Shown here: positions 28,901-36,544 of the stretch, piece after piece | Layout: each line of letters starts with the position of its first letter | How positions within the stretch are numbered: the stretch's first letter is position 1 | Assembly (NCBI RefSeq): GCF_037392515.1 | Contig: NC_090292.1 | Location: 46,489,747 to 46,553,746, forward strand | Direction of reading: 5' to 3' | Source: Haliotis asinina | Lineage: Eukaryota; Mollusca; Gastropoda; Lepetellida; Haliotidae | Length of the DNA: 64,000 nucleotides | Notes under the pieces: generated by a model | What the model was told of the DNA's origin: nothing | Database searches by the model: none | What the model saw: the letters and a program-made list of their open reading frames with translations, nothing else | Program-made: the position numbers and the translations under genes

Positions 28901-31900
28901 GGTTCCCAATTGCAAAGATCGATGCTCATGTTGTTGATCACTGGATTGTCTGGTCCAGACTCGATTATTCACAGACCGCTGCCATTTAGCTGGAATATTG
29001 TTGAGTGCGGCGTAAATCTAAACTCACTCAGTCATATTATATTATTAGAATATTAATATATTAATTGTCAAGTTAAAAATCTTGATGTGATTCAACTCAC
29101 TCACCTCACCCTTGGTTGTTCCAGCTTCAACACCCAGTCCACCGGTCACCCAGGGACCTCATGTGGTCACTCTTCCCAACAAGCAAAACCCCCAGACTAC
29201 TCCACACCCATCAAGCAACAGTGAGTAGAGATTAACTGTACTGCCATCTTGTGAACTCCTAAGCACAAACTGAGGTTGTTATAGTATGTCTGATTTCATT
29301 CTAGACTGATTAAGTGCTCACTCACACAAAATTTTTAATTTTTTAACTAACCTTCCCATAGGGCTTATGCATATTACCTCAGGCATCGCTTAAAAAAGAT
29401 CAGATAGTCGTTGATATGCCATTCTACTGAATGGCTACCTCATGTATCGACCAGACTGTAGGAACAGAAGTGACGCGATCTCCCTATCCATGCATGCGCA
29501 AACAATCTAAAAATTTCACTATTACTTCAAGTGTCTTACCTGTCTGATGTGATTTTTTTTTTGGTTATGCTATTTTGCTACTTGCTGTGAATTAAAGTTG
29601 TTTTTGGCACAGGTAGGTATGGTTTGTCTACCTTTTTGCCCTTATTGGTGGTGAAGTTTACAGTAATTTATCCTCACTTACCTGGCTACCTCGTGTTTTT
29701 CAACTCGCGGCATTATGTCCTAGTTTCCATGTTGCTTGTCCATTTTTCCTTGCACATGTTGGTAAATGTTGGACTCCTGACCGTCTCCTTTACCAGTATG
29801 TGTTGTTGTGCACATAACACTGCTTAAATATCCATTTTGTCACAAATGTTTTACGCTGCGCGTGATTCAGTGGGGCAGCCATTTTGGTTGTGTACTCTCT
29901 GCTGTCTTGTCACTAGGGCGTGCTCTTTTTTCTACAGGGGTGTTACTCCATTTCTGCTGTAGGTTTTTTTTTAATTTAAACCAATTCCCTTATGGCGTGT
30001 TTATCATTTAAGTTCTTTGTTTGTTTCTCTGCATGTTGCAACTTTGTTATGAGTCAGCAGTTTTGCACTTTCTGTAAGGATCCCCACCCCTGGTGTCCGG
30101 ACTGTGCAGTTGTTAATTGTACTTTTGATGATCGATGCCATCATTGCTCATCTCTCCATATTCAGGAATTCAAGGCCTATCTGTCGGCAAAAAGGAAACG
30201 TTTCACTCAGAGGAAAAGGGAAATGTCTTCCCATGCTTCATCCCTGGGATCACGGTCATTGCTTGCTCGGACGCAGGAGAACCACCCATCACCATCGAGG
30301 ACTCCGGCGCCTCTGCTGACGCGTCCTCTACCTCCTACGCACCCGACGCACCCAGCGCTCCTCGGATTCTTTCATCGATCTCTCCCACCCGGATGCCCTC
30401 TCTCACCCAAAGGGGTAGAAGCTTTTGAGAACTCTTTTGCAACCGAGCGCTGATCCAGCACCATCGCCAGCATTGCTCTCTACTCTGGCATCTACTCTTC
30501 TGACTCCGATGACAATGCCTGTGGCTGTGCCCTTGGATGCTATATTGTCTACAGCAGCAACGCTTATGCCTGTTCCGACACCAACGCCATCGTCACCTCC
30601 ATCCATCGTTCCATTGTCAGTGCCTACACCTATACCGGCACCTGGGGTCTTACAGAATTCCCAAGCATACGCCTACAGCTACACTCTCTAGGGAAGAGAT
30701 GGTACTTCAGCAACTTATAGAAGAGCGTGCTAGACGTTTAGAAGTGGAACGCTCCCGGCGTGATAGACGGTCTTGCTCCACTACTCACGTCGACGCTCCA
30801 GGAGCCCTCCTCGCTATCGTTGTCGTCGTTCACAATCCAGATCATTCTCTCCTTGTTGTTCATCGGACAAGGATAGGTGTTCCAGATCGCCGGCATACTC
30901 CAAGCACGCACGCTGTTCTTGCTCCCGGACTCCGCCATCTCGCCGTTTGCCGTGGCGTCTCAGATCGCGTTCCCGTGACGCTCATCTTTGTTCTGGTGTG
31001 GAGCCTCAAATGTCAACTTCTGCAGCTGGCCATCGACGTCGGAGTCATTCAGTCAATCAGTTCTCACCTGATTACAACGAGGATGTACCTAACTCGGATG
31101 ACGGGGCACCTACCTACCTCCGTCTGTGGTGTATGACAGGCTCCTGGATTGTCCCTCTCCTTCTGACTTGGATGATCAGAAAGGTATTCGCTTTTCACCA
31201 GAATTACTGATTCCTCTGCATCCGATGGTGGCGGACGCAATTGCTTCTCTTCTCTGCCAAGCTACAAGATCCACAGTTTGGATTTTTCCGATAACGGGGC
31301 AGCTCATGACAAATCACTTAAAAGTCTGGCTAGTTCTTCACAGAGTTCATACAGAGTCCAGGACTCCAGTATGCTGGCTATTGATTCGGAGTTAAAGCGT
31401 ATGCTTAAACCCATCTCAGCTTTAGCTTCAGCTACTTCAGCAGCCGCCTGAGACCTCACTGAAGACAGCGCCTCTAGGGTGGATAATCTCTCGTCACTGT
31501 TTCAGGGAAGGGAAAGTATTGTACGATTTGGTGGCACATCTGGGAGCAGCGCTAGCTATGACTTCGGCAGTTCGGCAGCAGTTCGGCCTCCTCGACCCCT
31601 GTACTTGGCAGGAGGAATTTAAACGCAAGCTGTTTTCGTCAAGTTATCTCTTCGATCATATGATCACGGAGGTCTACAAACAGCACGCAGAGTTGACTAA
31701 CACGGAAGTGTCACTTTCAATCTTTCAAGCTCTAGGATCTGCTTTTTGTTGCCATTCAGCATCCAGAGGAAGAGGGAAGCAGTGTTACATCCCAAGACGC
31801 GATTCAGTACGTTCAGCGTTCGGCAGAGGACGTGGCTGTGGTAGGGCCGACAATGATGGACAGCGTCGTGCACCTGAGCACACCCAGGAGCCTCCTGCCA

Positions 31901-34314
31901 TGCCTAGTAGGGCAGAGGCAAGCCCCCCTAATCAGTTCATTGAAAATTTGGTCCTGTGCGATTGGAACTCCCGCCTCCAGTCGTCCTGATCCAACCCACT
32001 CCTGTAGGTGGGAGACTAGGGATCTCCTGGAGAAACTGGATATTTCTAGGAGATCCATTTGTCACCAACTTGCTTCAGACCGGTTACAAGCTCTCCATTA
32101 CCGTGTCACCGCCTCTGACGACACCCCAGTCACGCGTATACTCTCCAGCCCAAAGTGTGCTCTTAGCTGACAGCATTCAGACCCTATTAGACAAAAATGC
32201 TCTAGAAACCCGGGGTTCTACACACCCATGTTCCTCGTACCCAAGAAGGATTCTAGGAAAATGCAAATGATTCACAATATGGCAACATTCAACGGGCTGT
32301 ACCTTCAGGACCCACCGCACTCACGCATGGTCTCCTTGGGACAACTTCGTGCCAAGCTCGGCCCCAGGTCTTGGCTAGTCAGTGTAGACCTATAGGACCC
32401 CACTGTCTACATGTCCCAATTTACTGGCCGCACAGGAAGTTCCTGCGCTTTGTATTCAACAACCGTCTCTACCAATGGATGGTACTCCCGTTTGGCATTT
32501 CTATGGCCCAGTGGCTGTTCACCCGTATCACAACGCCCATCACCTGGTTTCTCCGTCTCCTGAATGTGGATTTCGACCCATACATAGACGACTGTCTCCT
32601 CAATCATCCCGATCTTCAGTGGCTACGCAAACAGTTGGCGTTTGCCACTCGTCTCCTCGAGCAAATGGGGTGGATTGTCAACAGCAAGAAGTCCCATCTG
32701 GAACCATCTCAGGAGTTGACTTTCATCGGAGGCCTGTTCCTGACACACTCCAACCTTGTCAGAATACCACTGGCTCAAGATACCTGATTTCGCCGATCAC
32801 AGACCTATTCACATCCTACTCAGGACCTAAAAGGTCGTCTGATGCTTTGACCATTGCAGCGTTTTCTCCTTCCTCACATACAAGCTGACAACTGCCTTGT
32901 CACCTGACTCACCCGACCTTCCACCCACTAGGTAATTATGGCTTATTACCTCGGGGTTTTAAGGAAGTGTATGATTCTGGTGAACTTTGTTTATTTGCTG
33001 ATTTCTTTCGGAGTTTGACTTCACTGAGGATTACTATCTGTCTCTTGTTCCAGTTACCAGCTAGTTTCCTCGGTCCCGATTTTATTCAGACACGTTTGGT
33101 TCCTCTTTGGTTGGTCCTCCGAAGCCCAACACCACCATCCTGTCTGTCGAATTCGTATGCATAAGCCCTATGGTAAGGTAAGTTATAAATATATTAAAAT
33201 CTAAATGTTTTAGATATTTAAGTACTTACCTTACCATAGGGAGGTTACGCCCACCCAACGCTGGATGTTTTTTCCTCCCCACTCTGGACTTCTTCGGACT
33301 TATTTCTTTTCAGTAAAAGTGAAGTTTTTGGATTGTTCGCGCATGTGCAGATAGGGAGATCACGTCACTTCCGTTCCTATACACTCGTCGATACATGAGG
33401 TAGCCATTCGGTAGAATGGCATATCAACAACTGTCCGATCTCTTTTAAGCGATGCTTGATGTAATGTGCATAAGCCAACAGCCAACAGCTTGTGTTTCAC
33501 ACTTAACTTAAAGCATGTTCCTCACATAGTCAAAGGATAGGAAGAGAGCTGCATGATGTGAGATAGGATTTTATATACTTGCAATTATCAGAATTGGATA
33601 ATTGCAACAAACCAAAATGTTACAGTTTCAAGAAATCGACAGGCCAACTCTGTATCATAATTTTAAACAACCGAATTATCATTATTTTGTTGTCACTTTT
33701 TGCTATTTTTTACAACGGGGTACCACCTGCCGGTATCCATGTGTGCTGAAATTGAAATTTCACTTTTCATCTGTCTCTGTCCAGTGTTCCTGTTCAGCGT
33801 TTCTGTCCCATGTTCCTGTTCGGTATCTCTGGCCAGTGTTCCTGTTCATAGTTCTAGCCCCTTATTCCTGTTCAGACCCGTTAAGGTCCCGGGGTAGAAT
33901 AGGCCTTCATGCTTGCCATAAAAGGCGACTAAGCTTGTCGTAAGGGGCAACTAATGGGATTGTGTGGTCAGACACGCTGACTTGGTTGACCACGTGTCAT
34001 CGGTTCCCAGTTGTGCAGATGGATGCTCATATCGATCACTGGATTGTCTGGTCTAGATTCAGTTATTTACAGACCGCTGCATATGGCTGGAATATTGCTG
34101 AGTGTGGCGTAAAACTTAACTGACTCACTCACTCCTGTTCATTATTCAGCTTTTTGTTGCAGGCACAACCATCATTGCCGCCTCTGTCGTCAGCGGCATT
34201 GTGGTCCTCTGCCTCATCTGTCTAGTCATCTTCTTCCTCATCAAACGTGTCCGGCGACCCTACCAGGACCGCGAGATTCTGCTATCTAATGATGACACCG
34301 ACGTCATCATGTAA
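2086..34314 (+). CDS. Type I single-pass membrane protein with Cys-rich EB/EGF-like module (8 exons)
   Basis: I do not recognise the family. The proposed exons are 2086-2134, 10887-11059, 11712-11874, 12686-12774, 13237-13471, 15508-15783, 29125-29220 and 34163-34314, or 1,233 nt (410 residues plus TAA). Every inner border has GT and AG and the phases chain correctly. Visible parts are: a signal peptide (hydrophobic VVLVMLVTGCLG); an ectodomain with paired cysteines (YCFG, HCDNP) and several N-glycosylation sites; an EB/EGF-like module in exon 6 with about 13 cysteines; a Ser/Thr/Pro stalk; a transmembrane helix (IIAASVVSGIVVLCLICL); a basic stop-transfer (KRVRRP); and an acidic tail ending DTDVIM. 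The layout suggests a cell-surface receptor or adhesion protein; the ligand cannot be told. Exon 1 is tentative and exon 5 has a frame puzzle. Introns 1 and 6 are very long (8.8 and 13.3 kb) and full of repeats. Confidence 0.8.
2135..3620. other. Intron 1, no gene seen
   Basis: AT-rich unique-looking sequence apart from the rival first exon near 2555-2579 and a short ggttaggtta run near 2750. The open frames here lack coding bias. Confidence 0.5.
3621..3975. mobile_element. MITE with 19-20 bp terminal inverted repeats
   Basis: The left end cagtgttcacgaatagtgt and the inverted right end (acaccattcgtgaacactg) match at about 19 of 20 positions. The direct repeat tagggg lies on both sides. The element is 355 bp and non-coding, and its CAGTG ends suggest a hAT-type non-autonomous element. 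The predicted frames crossing it are chance. Confidence 0.65.
4641..4925. repeat. GAT microsatellite with GAC/GGT variants
   Basis: About 285 bp of (GAT)n with interspersed gacggtggtggt blocks. All frames stay open, giving poly-Asp, poly-Met or poly-His readings, none supported as protein. The same flanking phrase (gattccccctct, tactggactc) recurs near 4600, 5990 and 6400. Confidence 0.9.
4981..5965 (+). mobile_element. LINE 3' fragment (C-terminal end of non-LTR reverse transcriptase)
   Basis: Two stretches, 4995-5122 and 5585-5878, form the typical C-terminus of a molluscan non-LTR retrotransposon protein. The upstream part reads QLSKRTCYKHFKYLLTVEKY. The downstream part reads ERGRYPDSD, YCLFCKS (a zinc-knuckle-like CxxC), EDEYSSIRNKYIKKYF and FPTIMYFISFLQSEN, ending in a stop. 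A TAA interrupts the frame near 5613. A short 3' UTR ends in a (TGTC)n tail near 5946-5965. A Mutator-like MITE splits the copy. It is 5' truncated and dead; the clade (I, Nimb or Jockey-like) is uncertain. Confidence 0.75.
5123..5584. mobile_element. Mutator-like MITE with ~95-bp terminal inverted repeats
   Basis: A 462-bp element sits between two copies of atttgctag (5114-5122 and 5585-5593), a perfect 9-bp target duplication. Its ends are long inverted repeats sharing gatatctccagggtatacg, gtctccactataccctgg and a gcccaataa block followed by ttattacctccct. A 9-bp duplication with long TIRs is the Mutator (MULE) signature. The open frame crossing the left arm is LINE plus MITE, not a gene. 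Confidence 0.85.
6037..6305 (-). mobile_element. SINE family A, full length
   Basis: It begins with the (GTGA)n tail and runs through tttagttttacgccgcactc and cagcaatattccagctatat to gggaccttcatgggtct. Read on the - strand it has the usual head-to-tail order. Confidence 0.9.
6414..6690 (-). mobile_element. Second, decayed copy of the Mutator-like MITE
   Basis: It matches the inverted right half of the 5123-5584 element: catcctcaataatctcc, ttcactataccctgg, tttgctggctc, attctcacaatagccag and gtctgaaactttaaa in the same order. It is more diverged and has no clear duplication, so it is an older insertion. Confidence 0.65.
6700..6920 (+). repeat. Unclassified dispersed repeat (partner at 48040-48290)
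   Basis: Blocks such as caatgttgatatgataa, ttgagagtgcatcacca and tggtgtatggcatg reappear inverted near 48060-48230. Non-coding. No terminal repeats or tail were recognised. Confidence 0.6.
6921..7747. other. Intron 1, nothing recognised
   Basis: AT-rich sequence without a supported gene. Open frames at 6970-7307 show no coding bias. Confidence 0.5.
7748..7860. mobile_element. Palindromic MITE (mariner-like hairpin)
   Basis: Two arms of about 42 bp (7748-7790 and 7817-7860) are inverted copies with about two mismatches, sharing cagctcttgcaagattatgg. The loop is about 27 bp. TA at each end suggests Tc1/mariner-type mobility. Such arms also fold in RNA. Confidence 0.75.
7867..8884. other. Intron 1, possible old MITE remnant
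   Basis: Between 7890 and 8160 the phrases cagtgtta, gtgggtcc and gaccccc recur in both orientations, as in a decayed MITE, but I cannot fix ends. The rest, including a short (CA)n near 8564, shows nothing. Confidence 0.35.
8885..9220. repeat. Degenerate ~75-bp tandem repeat
   Basis: Four to five diverged units share aatgttgccaagt, accaacagtgtatca and ctcatagctgtcgt. Non-coding, inside intron 1. A smaller duplication (aatgtaagcaccaacttta) follows at about 9448-9515. Confidence 0.6.
9659..9832 (+). CDS. Possible orphan exon encoding a Cys-rich zinc-binding segment
   Basis: Directly after an acceptor-like ttttag, a 57-codon frame ends in TGA. It contains the spaced motif RCPWVKG, KCIQCGHVWC and YRPCRLCHLQPG, i.e. 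C-x2-C-x4-C followed by C-x2-C, with basic residues at the end (HQLKRR). It has no ATG near its start, so it would be a terminal exon. It lies inside intron 1 of the membrane-protein gene and on the same strand. It could be the last exon of a nested gene, an alternative terminal exon, or a transposon protein fragment. I do not recognise the family. Confidence 0.4.
   Translation, partial: PRFKRCPWVKGKDKCIQCGHVWCRVDSRDEDSRKMYRPCRLCHLQPGISAAHQLKRR
10198..10468 (+). mobile_element. SINE family A with 13-bp target duplication
   Basis: Flanked by tcatgacatgcac at 10185-10197 and 10469-10481. This exact duplication shows insertion by target-primed reverse transcription and fixes the 3' end at the (CTCA)n tail. 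Confidence 0.92.
10668..10815 (-). mobile_element. SINE family B (tRNA-derived), degenerate
   Basis: Reads gtgagtgagttttag, cagcaatat, then the inverted tRNA-like head (gggtcttcggtgtgac, cttcaaccatta). Consensus family B has an A box (tagcctagtgg) and a B box (ggttcgattcc) on this strand. Confidence 0.75.
10887..11059 (+). CDS. Exon 2 of the membrane-protein gene
   Basis: Acceptor gatgttgcag, donor ACT|GTAAGT. With one base from exon 1 it encodes the hydrophobic signal core VVLVMLVTGCLG, then EQHPTCQLWKRM and a Cys-containing segment (SCFANDTHPCTSLRCSG) with an NDT glycosylation site. Phase 1 in, phase 0 out. Confidence 0.85.
11091..11180 (+). repeat. Minisatellite copying the exon 2 donor site
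   Basis: About five 17-19 bp units of the form gacactgtaggttacca. The real junction is tacactgtaagttacca, so each unit is a near copy of the 5' splice site with its flanks. Confidence 0.8.
11195..11705 (+). repeat. ~61-bp minisatellite filling intron 2
   Basis: Eight to nine units share ctgttcctatgtctgttgt, atcgtgtctatgtgttgta and cccactgaagtatct. The array runs up to the exon 3 acceptor: the last unit ends tatgttgtag where other units have tgtgttgtac. Confidence 0.9.
11712..11874 (+). CDS. Exon 3 of the membrane-protein gene
   Basis: Acceptor tatgttgtag, donor CCTG|GTGAGA. Encodes FMPDSANIEVDYCFGMRLNH, CDNPVSMDIYLVVPN and NMSYNKRISHNTQIQMP, an alternating hydrophobic pattern suggesting beta strands, with NMS as a glycosylation site. 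Third positions are strongly G/C. Phase 0 in, 1 out. Confidence 0.9.
11893..12461 (+). repeat. ~44-bp minisatellite in intron 3
   Basis: More than ten units share aatgtcaagtcatttca, tgacataccagagctgatt. A run of about 240 bp is itself duplicated (near 11940-12180 and 12185-12420). The array begins about 20 bp after the exon 3 donor. Confidence 0.9.
12462..12628 (+). mobile_element. SINE family A, 5' truncated
   Basis: Starts within gttgacacatgtcat and ends at aactaactcactc. Diverged from consensus. Confidence 0.8.
12686..12774 (+). CDS. Exon 4 of the membrane-protein gene
   Basis: Acceptor tgtgtttcag, donor TCG|GTACGT. Encodes GLSFHLKSLGTVDVFLYFYM and LRNASNINMS, continuing the beta-rich ectodomain with an NAS glycosylation site. 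Phase 1 in, 0 out. Confidence 0.88.
12796..12978. mobile_element. Rearranged SINE B fragments
   Basis: A head piece in - orientation (gtggggaatggaaccc, gatcttcagccatcac) adjoins a tail piece in + orientation (ccattttctggtgtcccctg, gcggcataaaacc, (CTCA)n) separated by an A-run. It may be two insertions or an inversion. Confidence 0.65.
13003..13165 (+). mobile_element. SINE family A, 5' truncated
   Basis: Begins at gttgtaagacgcaactaacg and ends at gtggtgttaaagaacaaacc; the tail is degraded. Confidence 0.8.
13237..13471 (+). CDS. Exon 5 of the membrane-protein gene (two open frames)
   Basis: Acceptor ctgtgtttcag, donor ATG|GTACGT. The frame set by the neighbours (phase 0 in, 1 out) is open throughout and starts ITAKFRITSFMHTIMWPP. 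From about 13281 the +2 frame is also open. It looks more protein-like: DCPHGENPCAPLYEWYHPIP, CHCTANGK, NICPRSVLNS and STCQKEW, with a C/G-rich third position like exon 3. Either the protein follows the first frame, or a sequencing indel or an unseen small exon shifts the frame. Confidence 0.65.
13665..13785 (+). mobile_element. SINE family A, diverged tail half
   Basis: Shares gatcaatgctcat, gttgatac, ctggttcagattcatg and tatctggaatattactgagt with family A. No clean tail. Confidence 0.65.
14340..15005 (+). repeat. ~60-bp minisatellite in intron 5
   Basis: Nine or more units share cttgtacaacggtcttacgt, tctgttcagtgctcagaag and ttcctgcccatgt. Frames stay open across the array because of unit length; the readings are not genes. 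Related tgttcct-rich sequence continues at 15300-15450. Confidence 0.92.
15508..15783 (+). CDS. Exon 6: EB/EGF-like Cys-rich module
   Basis: Acceptor tgtcttccag, donor GAGG|GTGAGT, phase 1 in and out. Encodes ASVTYNHTCHENTFHCSPEE, ACNLATQKCICRSNFLYD, KRRCVSKNRIGMRCSFPTQC and GPNEDCIKGRCNCKIGYSFS. About 13 cysteines in alternating C-x-C spacing fit EB or EGF-like modules, common in invertebrate surface and secreted proteins. A symmetrical phase-1 exon is typical of a shuffled extracellular module. NHT is a glycosylation site. Confidence 0.93.
15957..16457. mobile_element. hAT-like MITE (GTGATTGAAATAA ends)
   Basis: Ends are inverted: ccgtgattgaaataa at the left and ttatttcaatcactg at the right. 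Flanks are cgtatatt (15949-15956) and cgtatgtt (16458-16465), an 8-bp duplication with one mismatch. It carries gcctgcccg-type phrases at both ends. It lies 170 bp inside intron 6. Confidence 0.75.
17170..17425 (+). repeat. Diverged outlying unit of the 249-bp satellite
   Basis: It keeps the order tttcacctatgtacat, tattttctgaaagctcat, gttgaaacatgtttacttt seen in the main array but is heavily mutated. Confidence 0.6.
17677..20116 (+). repeat. 249-bp satellite array
   Basis: Eight near-identical full units repeat at exactly 249-bp spacing (phase points 17776, 18025, 18274, 18523, 18772, 19021, 19270, 19519). A partial unit precedes them and diverged units follow (19768-20116). Inner units differ by only a few bases while the edge units are diverged, as expected for unequal exchange. 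Each unit holds the palindrome ttcgtgtacacgaa, and an inverted pair cacctatgtgca and tgcacataggtg. The length is a multiple of three, so a 70-codon frame recurs in each unit. It lacks ATG at its start and ends in TGA, and I do not call it a gene. Confidence 0.95.
20391..20985. mobile_element. DNA transposon remnant with ~125-bp inverted ends
   Basis: The left end cagtctaagtaaac and the right end gtttacttagactg begin inverted arms of about 125 bp that also share ccactactgagt, taacaaa and aggtcgc. attgtttc lies on both sides (20383-20390, 20986-20993), an 8-bp duplication. The non-coding centre marks a non-autonomous element, hAT- or P-like by duplication length. Confidence 0.75.
21066..21770 (+). 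repeat. Non-coding duplicated block, copy 1
   Basis: Shares in order with copy 2: tagcatttaatt, aaaggca, gtgtccac, gtctgcaaa, acaattcgcc, aaacattcagtgaaag, acaaataatgc, ggttgtcttcc and ccatgctgtc. Roughly three quarters of positions agree by eye. The function is unknown. Confidence 0.75.
22132..22850 (+). repeat. Non-coding duplicated block, copy 2
   Basis: About 1.07 kb downstream of copy 1 and in direct orientation. The 360 bp between the blocks shows nothing recognisable. No coding frame is conserved between the copies. Confidence 0.75.
22851..23839. other. Intron 6, nothing recognised
   Basis: AT-rich sequence with no supported frame, tail or terminal repeat. Confidence 0.5.
23840..25770 (+). 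mobile_element. LTR-retroelement-like remnant (candidate)
   Basis: A TATA box (tatataa, 23864-23870) precedes agtctgaccctggaaccc. A 36-bp segment at 23895-23930 recurs exactly at 25664-25699, just after AATAAA (25657). A tggtgac sequence near 25750 vaguely recalls a tRNA-primed binding site. Promoter, repeated transcript end and poly(A) signal together resemble LTR parts. No coding parts were seen and the boundaries are guesses. Confidence 0.35.
25771..27640. other. Intron 6, no gene seen
   Basis: Holds a gacgtaacgtgtac-type motif in inverted orientation at 27068-27090 (see findings). Otherwise unique-looking. Confidence 0.5.
27640..28395 (+). repeat. ~175-bp tandem repeat, four or more units
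   Basis: Units share ttccggagcagaactcaaaa, tatatcagtcagaacct, ccttttgctat, tcggtttccatggaaa and gttttggac. An inverted related array lies at 49915-50440, inside the other gene. Confidence 0.88.
28553..28698 (-). mobile_element. SINE family B
   Basis: Runs from cgcttttagcaatattccag through accagaaatgggcttcac and the inverted B box (gaatttgaacctt) to taacctctaggctaccctac, the inverted A box region. Confidence 0.85.
28773..29024 (+). mobile_element. SINE family A with target duplication
   Basis: Starts at ccattcctggggtagaatag. Near-identical flanks, cactcagtcat followed by ttta or atta, mark a ~15-bp target duplication (28758-28772 and about 29025-29039). Confidence 0.88.
29125..29220 (+). CDS. 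Exon 7: Thr/Pro-rich stalk
   Basis: Acceptor ttggttgttccag, donor AACA|GTGAGT, phase 1 in and out, 96 nt. Encodes ASTPSPPVTQGPHVVTLPNK and QNPQTTPHPSSN, a mucin-like juxtamembrane stalk. Confidence 0.85.
29350..33475 (+). mobile_element. Broken DIRS-like (tyrosine-recombinase type) retroelement fossil
   Basis: Two terminal segments of about 165 bp are inverted, not direct, repeats (about 29352-29520 and 33304-33475), sharing catgaggtagccattc, agatagggagatcacgtcac and the gcataagcc end. An internal stretch near 33150-33240 (taccttaccataggg) is complementary to the terminus, as DIRS elements show. Parts are a gag-like region with a Cys-rich motif near 30.05 kb, a basic Arg/Ser-rich region, and a reverse transcriptase region (about 32.2-32.8 kb, with YIDDCL and FIGGLFL). 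I recognise no recombinase. It is broken in at least about six places and lies in intron 7. Confidence 0.8.
33775..33872 (+). repeat. tgttcct-type short repeats before exon 8
   Basis: Repeats of ccagtgttcctgttcag type, related to the intron 5 array, serve as T/C-rich intron tail. The downstream SINE is inserted into them. Confidence 0.65.
33873..34133 (+). mobile_element. SINE family A with target duplication
   Basis: Near-complete copy with ggtcccggggtagaatag head. The flanks tcctgttca on both sides mark the target duplication. Confidence 0.88.
34163..34314 (+). CDS. Exon 8: transmembrane helix and cytoplasmic tail
   Basis: Acceptor tttttgttgcag; ends at TAA 34312-34314. Encodes STTIIAASVVSGIVVLCLIC, LVIFFLIKRVRRPYQDREIL and LSNDDTDVIM. 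One hydrophobic helix of about 23 residues is followed by a basic stop-transfer; the tail has an acidic-hydrophobic end that might be a sorting signal. Confidence 0.93.
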
Positions 34315-36020
34315 CAAGGCGTCAACTCTAACGGAAGCGATCTGAGATTATTGACAACACAAGCTGTCGCTGTGTTAATATCAATGTCAGTGGTGACATT
34401 AAGTTAATATCAACCTTAACTACGTGGCAAGTTGATATTTGCGAAATGCCAACATGGACAAGAATCATGTTATCTTTTATATAAGTTAAATGTCAGTGTT
34501 GGAAAATAGTGTCTGTGTTTACATCAACATCCTTGAATTTAGATATTTTGCAATTTGTTAGTATTAAACATACTTTGATAAGGGTGAAACGGCGCACAGT
34601 ACCTTTTCCTGTTTTAATTGTTACAGGAATAATGTATCAATTTAAATAGCACCAAACCGTCGATTTCTAAAAATGGCTGCCATTTATGACTGCCAGCTAC
34701 CCTTGCCTTATACAATGTTTTTAGTCAAGACATTTCAACTTAATTTGACATAAAGAACAAGCATTACTTATATTGATGCCGTTCTTTAGGACAAGAAATT
34801 GTCACAATTCCAAAATGCACAATAGACTGCCAATCTGTGAATCTCCTCATGGAATCAGTAGACAGTCTCTATTCACCGTGAATTGGCCGAAATGATTGAG
34901 TGCCTTACATCTCAGTACAACCCTGTGTCCAAAAAGACAGGGATCTGTTCCATGGTGTTCCTGGATGTTTCTAGATGGCCTTGGATGTTCCTAGATGTTC
35001 CTAGAAGGTCCTAGACTTGCTTTGATGTTCCAAGTCTTTGTCAAATATCACTGAACATAAAGATCAGTTGTTTTTAAAATTTTGGATATCCAGTGATAGC
35101 CAGGGGTGGAATTATGTTTAAAATTGCTAGTGTACGCTGGTACAGTGGCACATATAAAATGACTTTCCCTGACAAGTGTTCCACTATACTAGCCGATTTT
35201 CTTGTTGACTTTTCAAATGAGCAACATTGTCAACATTTGAGAGTCGACTAGACACCGGTACAGCATGATATATGAATTTGCTTGATTAACAGAGAAACTC
35301 ACATGACTGAGATGCCGGGCAATGGATTTTACCAAAATCAAAATTGTTTGAGATTATTGCTGCATGAAGGCTTCTACTAACACTGGCTTCAAATTTCTGG
35401 CAATGATTCGATTGTAATCATGTCCTGAAGCACGTTTTTTTAAATAATGTTTCTGTAGATTAAAAACACTGCTTGACTCTGTCTTTTATTGTGCAGTGAC
35501 TTTGCATTGTACCTGCTGTGGAATTCTGTGTCAATCTCTGATGTGAATCATCAGTTTCACATCACGATAGAACTTTCACATTGTGTTTCACGTGTCAGAA
35601 GTTGAGGGTAACTTGTCCACTTGTTGCATCTCACCCGGAATTCTCTGGCACTTGAATATTTCACAGGGATGTGACTTCATGTATTACAGCTTACTGACCT
35701 GAGTTACTCTACATGGGAGGTCAAATGGCACAAACGGCAAGTCGAGTTAACTTCATTAAATTGTGTAGCAGAGAATGATATATGAATGTTGTGTTCATGC
35801 ACACACTGGAAACATTGAACCATTTCTAGCTTCTTTCTTAGAAATTAAAGGACATTGCTGATGATTTCTCAACATTAAGATGTCAAATGGCCTTATGTCG
35901 TATGTTGGGACATGTTGACATTCGGCTGACAAAGGTGCTAAATCAGTTGTGGCACGGTCATGCAATGCATTAGTATTCACTTAATCAGGACAAGCTGTGA
36001 TGTTCTCTACTGTTTGTGAC
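34315..36020. other. 3' flank of the membrane-protein gene
   Basis: Likely 3' UTR at the start. No clear AATAAA near the stop; attaaa at about 34563 is a possible poly(A) signal. A few short gatgttcctaga repeats lie at 34960-35035. No gene seen. Confidence 0.45.
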
Positions 36021-36022
36021 TA

Positions 36023-36187
36023 CAGTCACATCCAACCACTGTTTTTCCGACAGTCGACTTTATCCAATGCTTTCGGTGGTAACAATTTGAATCAACAGAA
36101 TTTAGTCTCATTTATATAGTCCAACATCCTCGTTAATCCGACAATTTGGTGTGCAGTGGGAAATGTCGGATTAACAAGACTTGACCG
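36023..36187. mobile_element. Pogo/Tigger-like MITE
   Basis: Flanked by TA on both sides. The inverted ends share ctacagtca and tttttccgaca (left) against tgtcggattaacaag (right). An internal ttaatccgacaatt repeats the motif. TA duplication and ends suit Tc1/mariner-pogo elements. Confidence 0.6.
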
Positions 36188-36544
36188 TAGTTAACTTTGA
36201 TCCCATCCTCTGCATCTTGAGGGTTTGCATTTCGGTAAACTACACCAACTTTTGGATGCATTGCCATGGTTTCTCATATCCTTAGTAACCAGCTGAAGAA
36301 TCTGCTGTCAGACAGCAAAACTATTGTACATATATTCATTCTGATCTACTTTGTGTAAGATAGTGTGTTTAATGTTTTTGTATGGCTATATGATTGATCT
36401 CTCTGTCATGGCCGACTTGCAATCTCAAGCACATTGTACCAGTAAGCACACCAGAACTATCCTGAACACAAATCTGTAATTTTAATGCCACGTACTATAA
36501 CTGAACATATTTGTGACCTTCTGTGCTGACATATGCACATTGCA

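Noticed and set aside
30773-31210. Arg/Ser-rich splicing-factor-like protein
   Set aside because: It lies within the DIRS-like fossil and has no splice support as a host gene.
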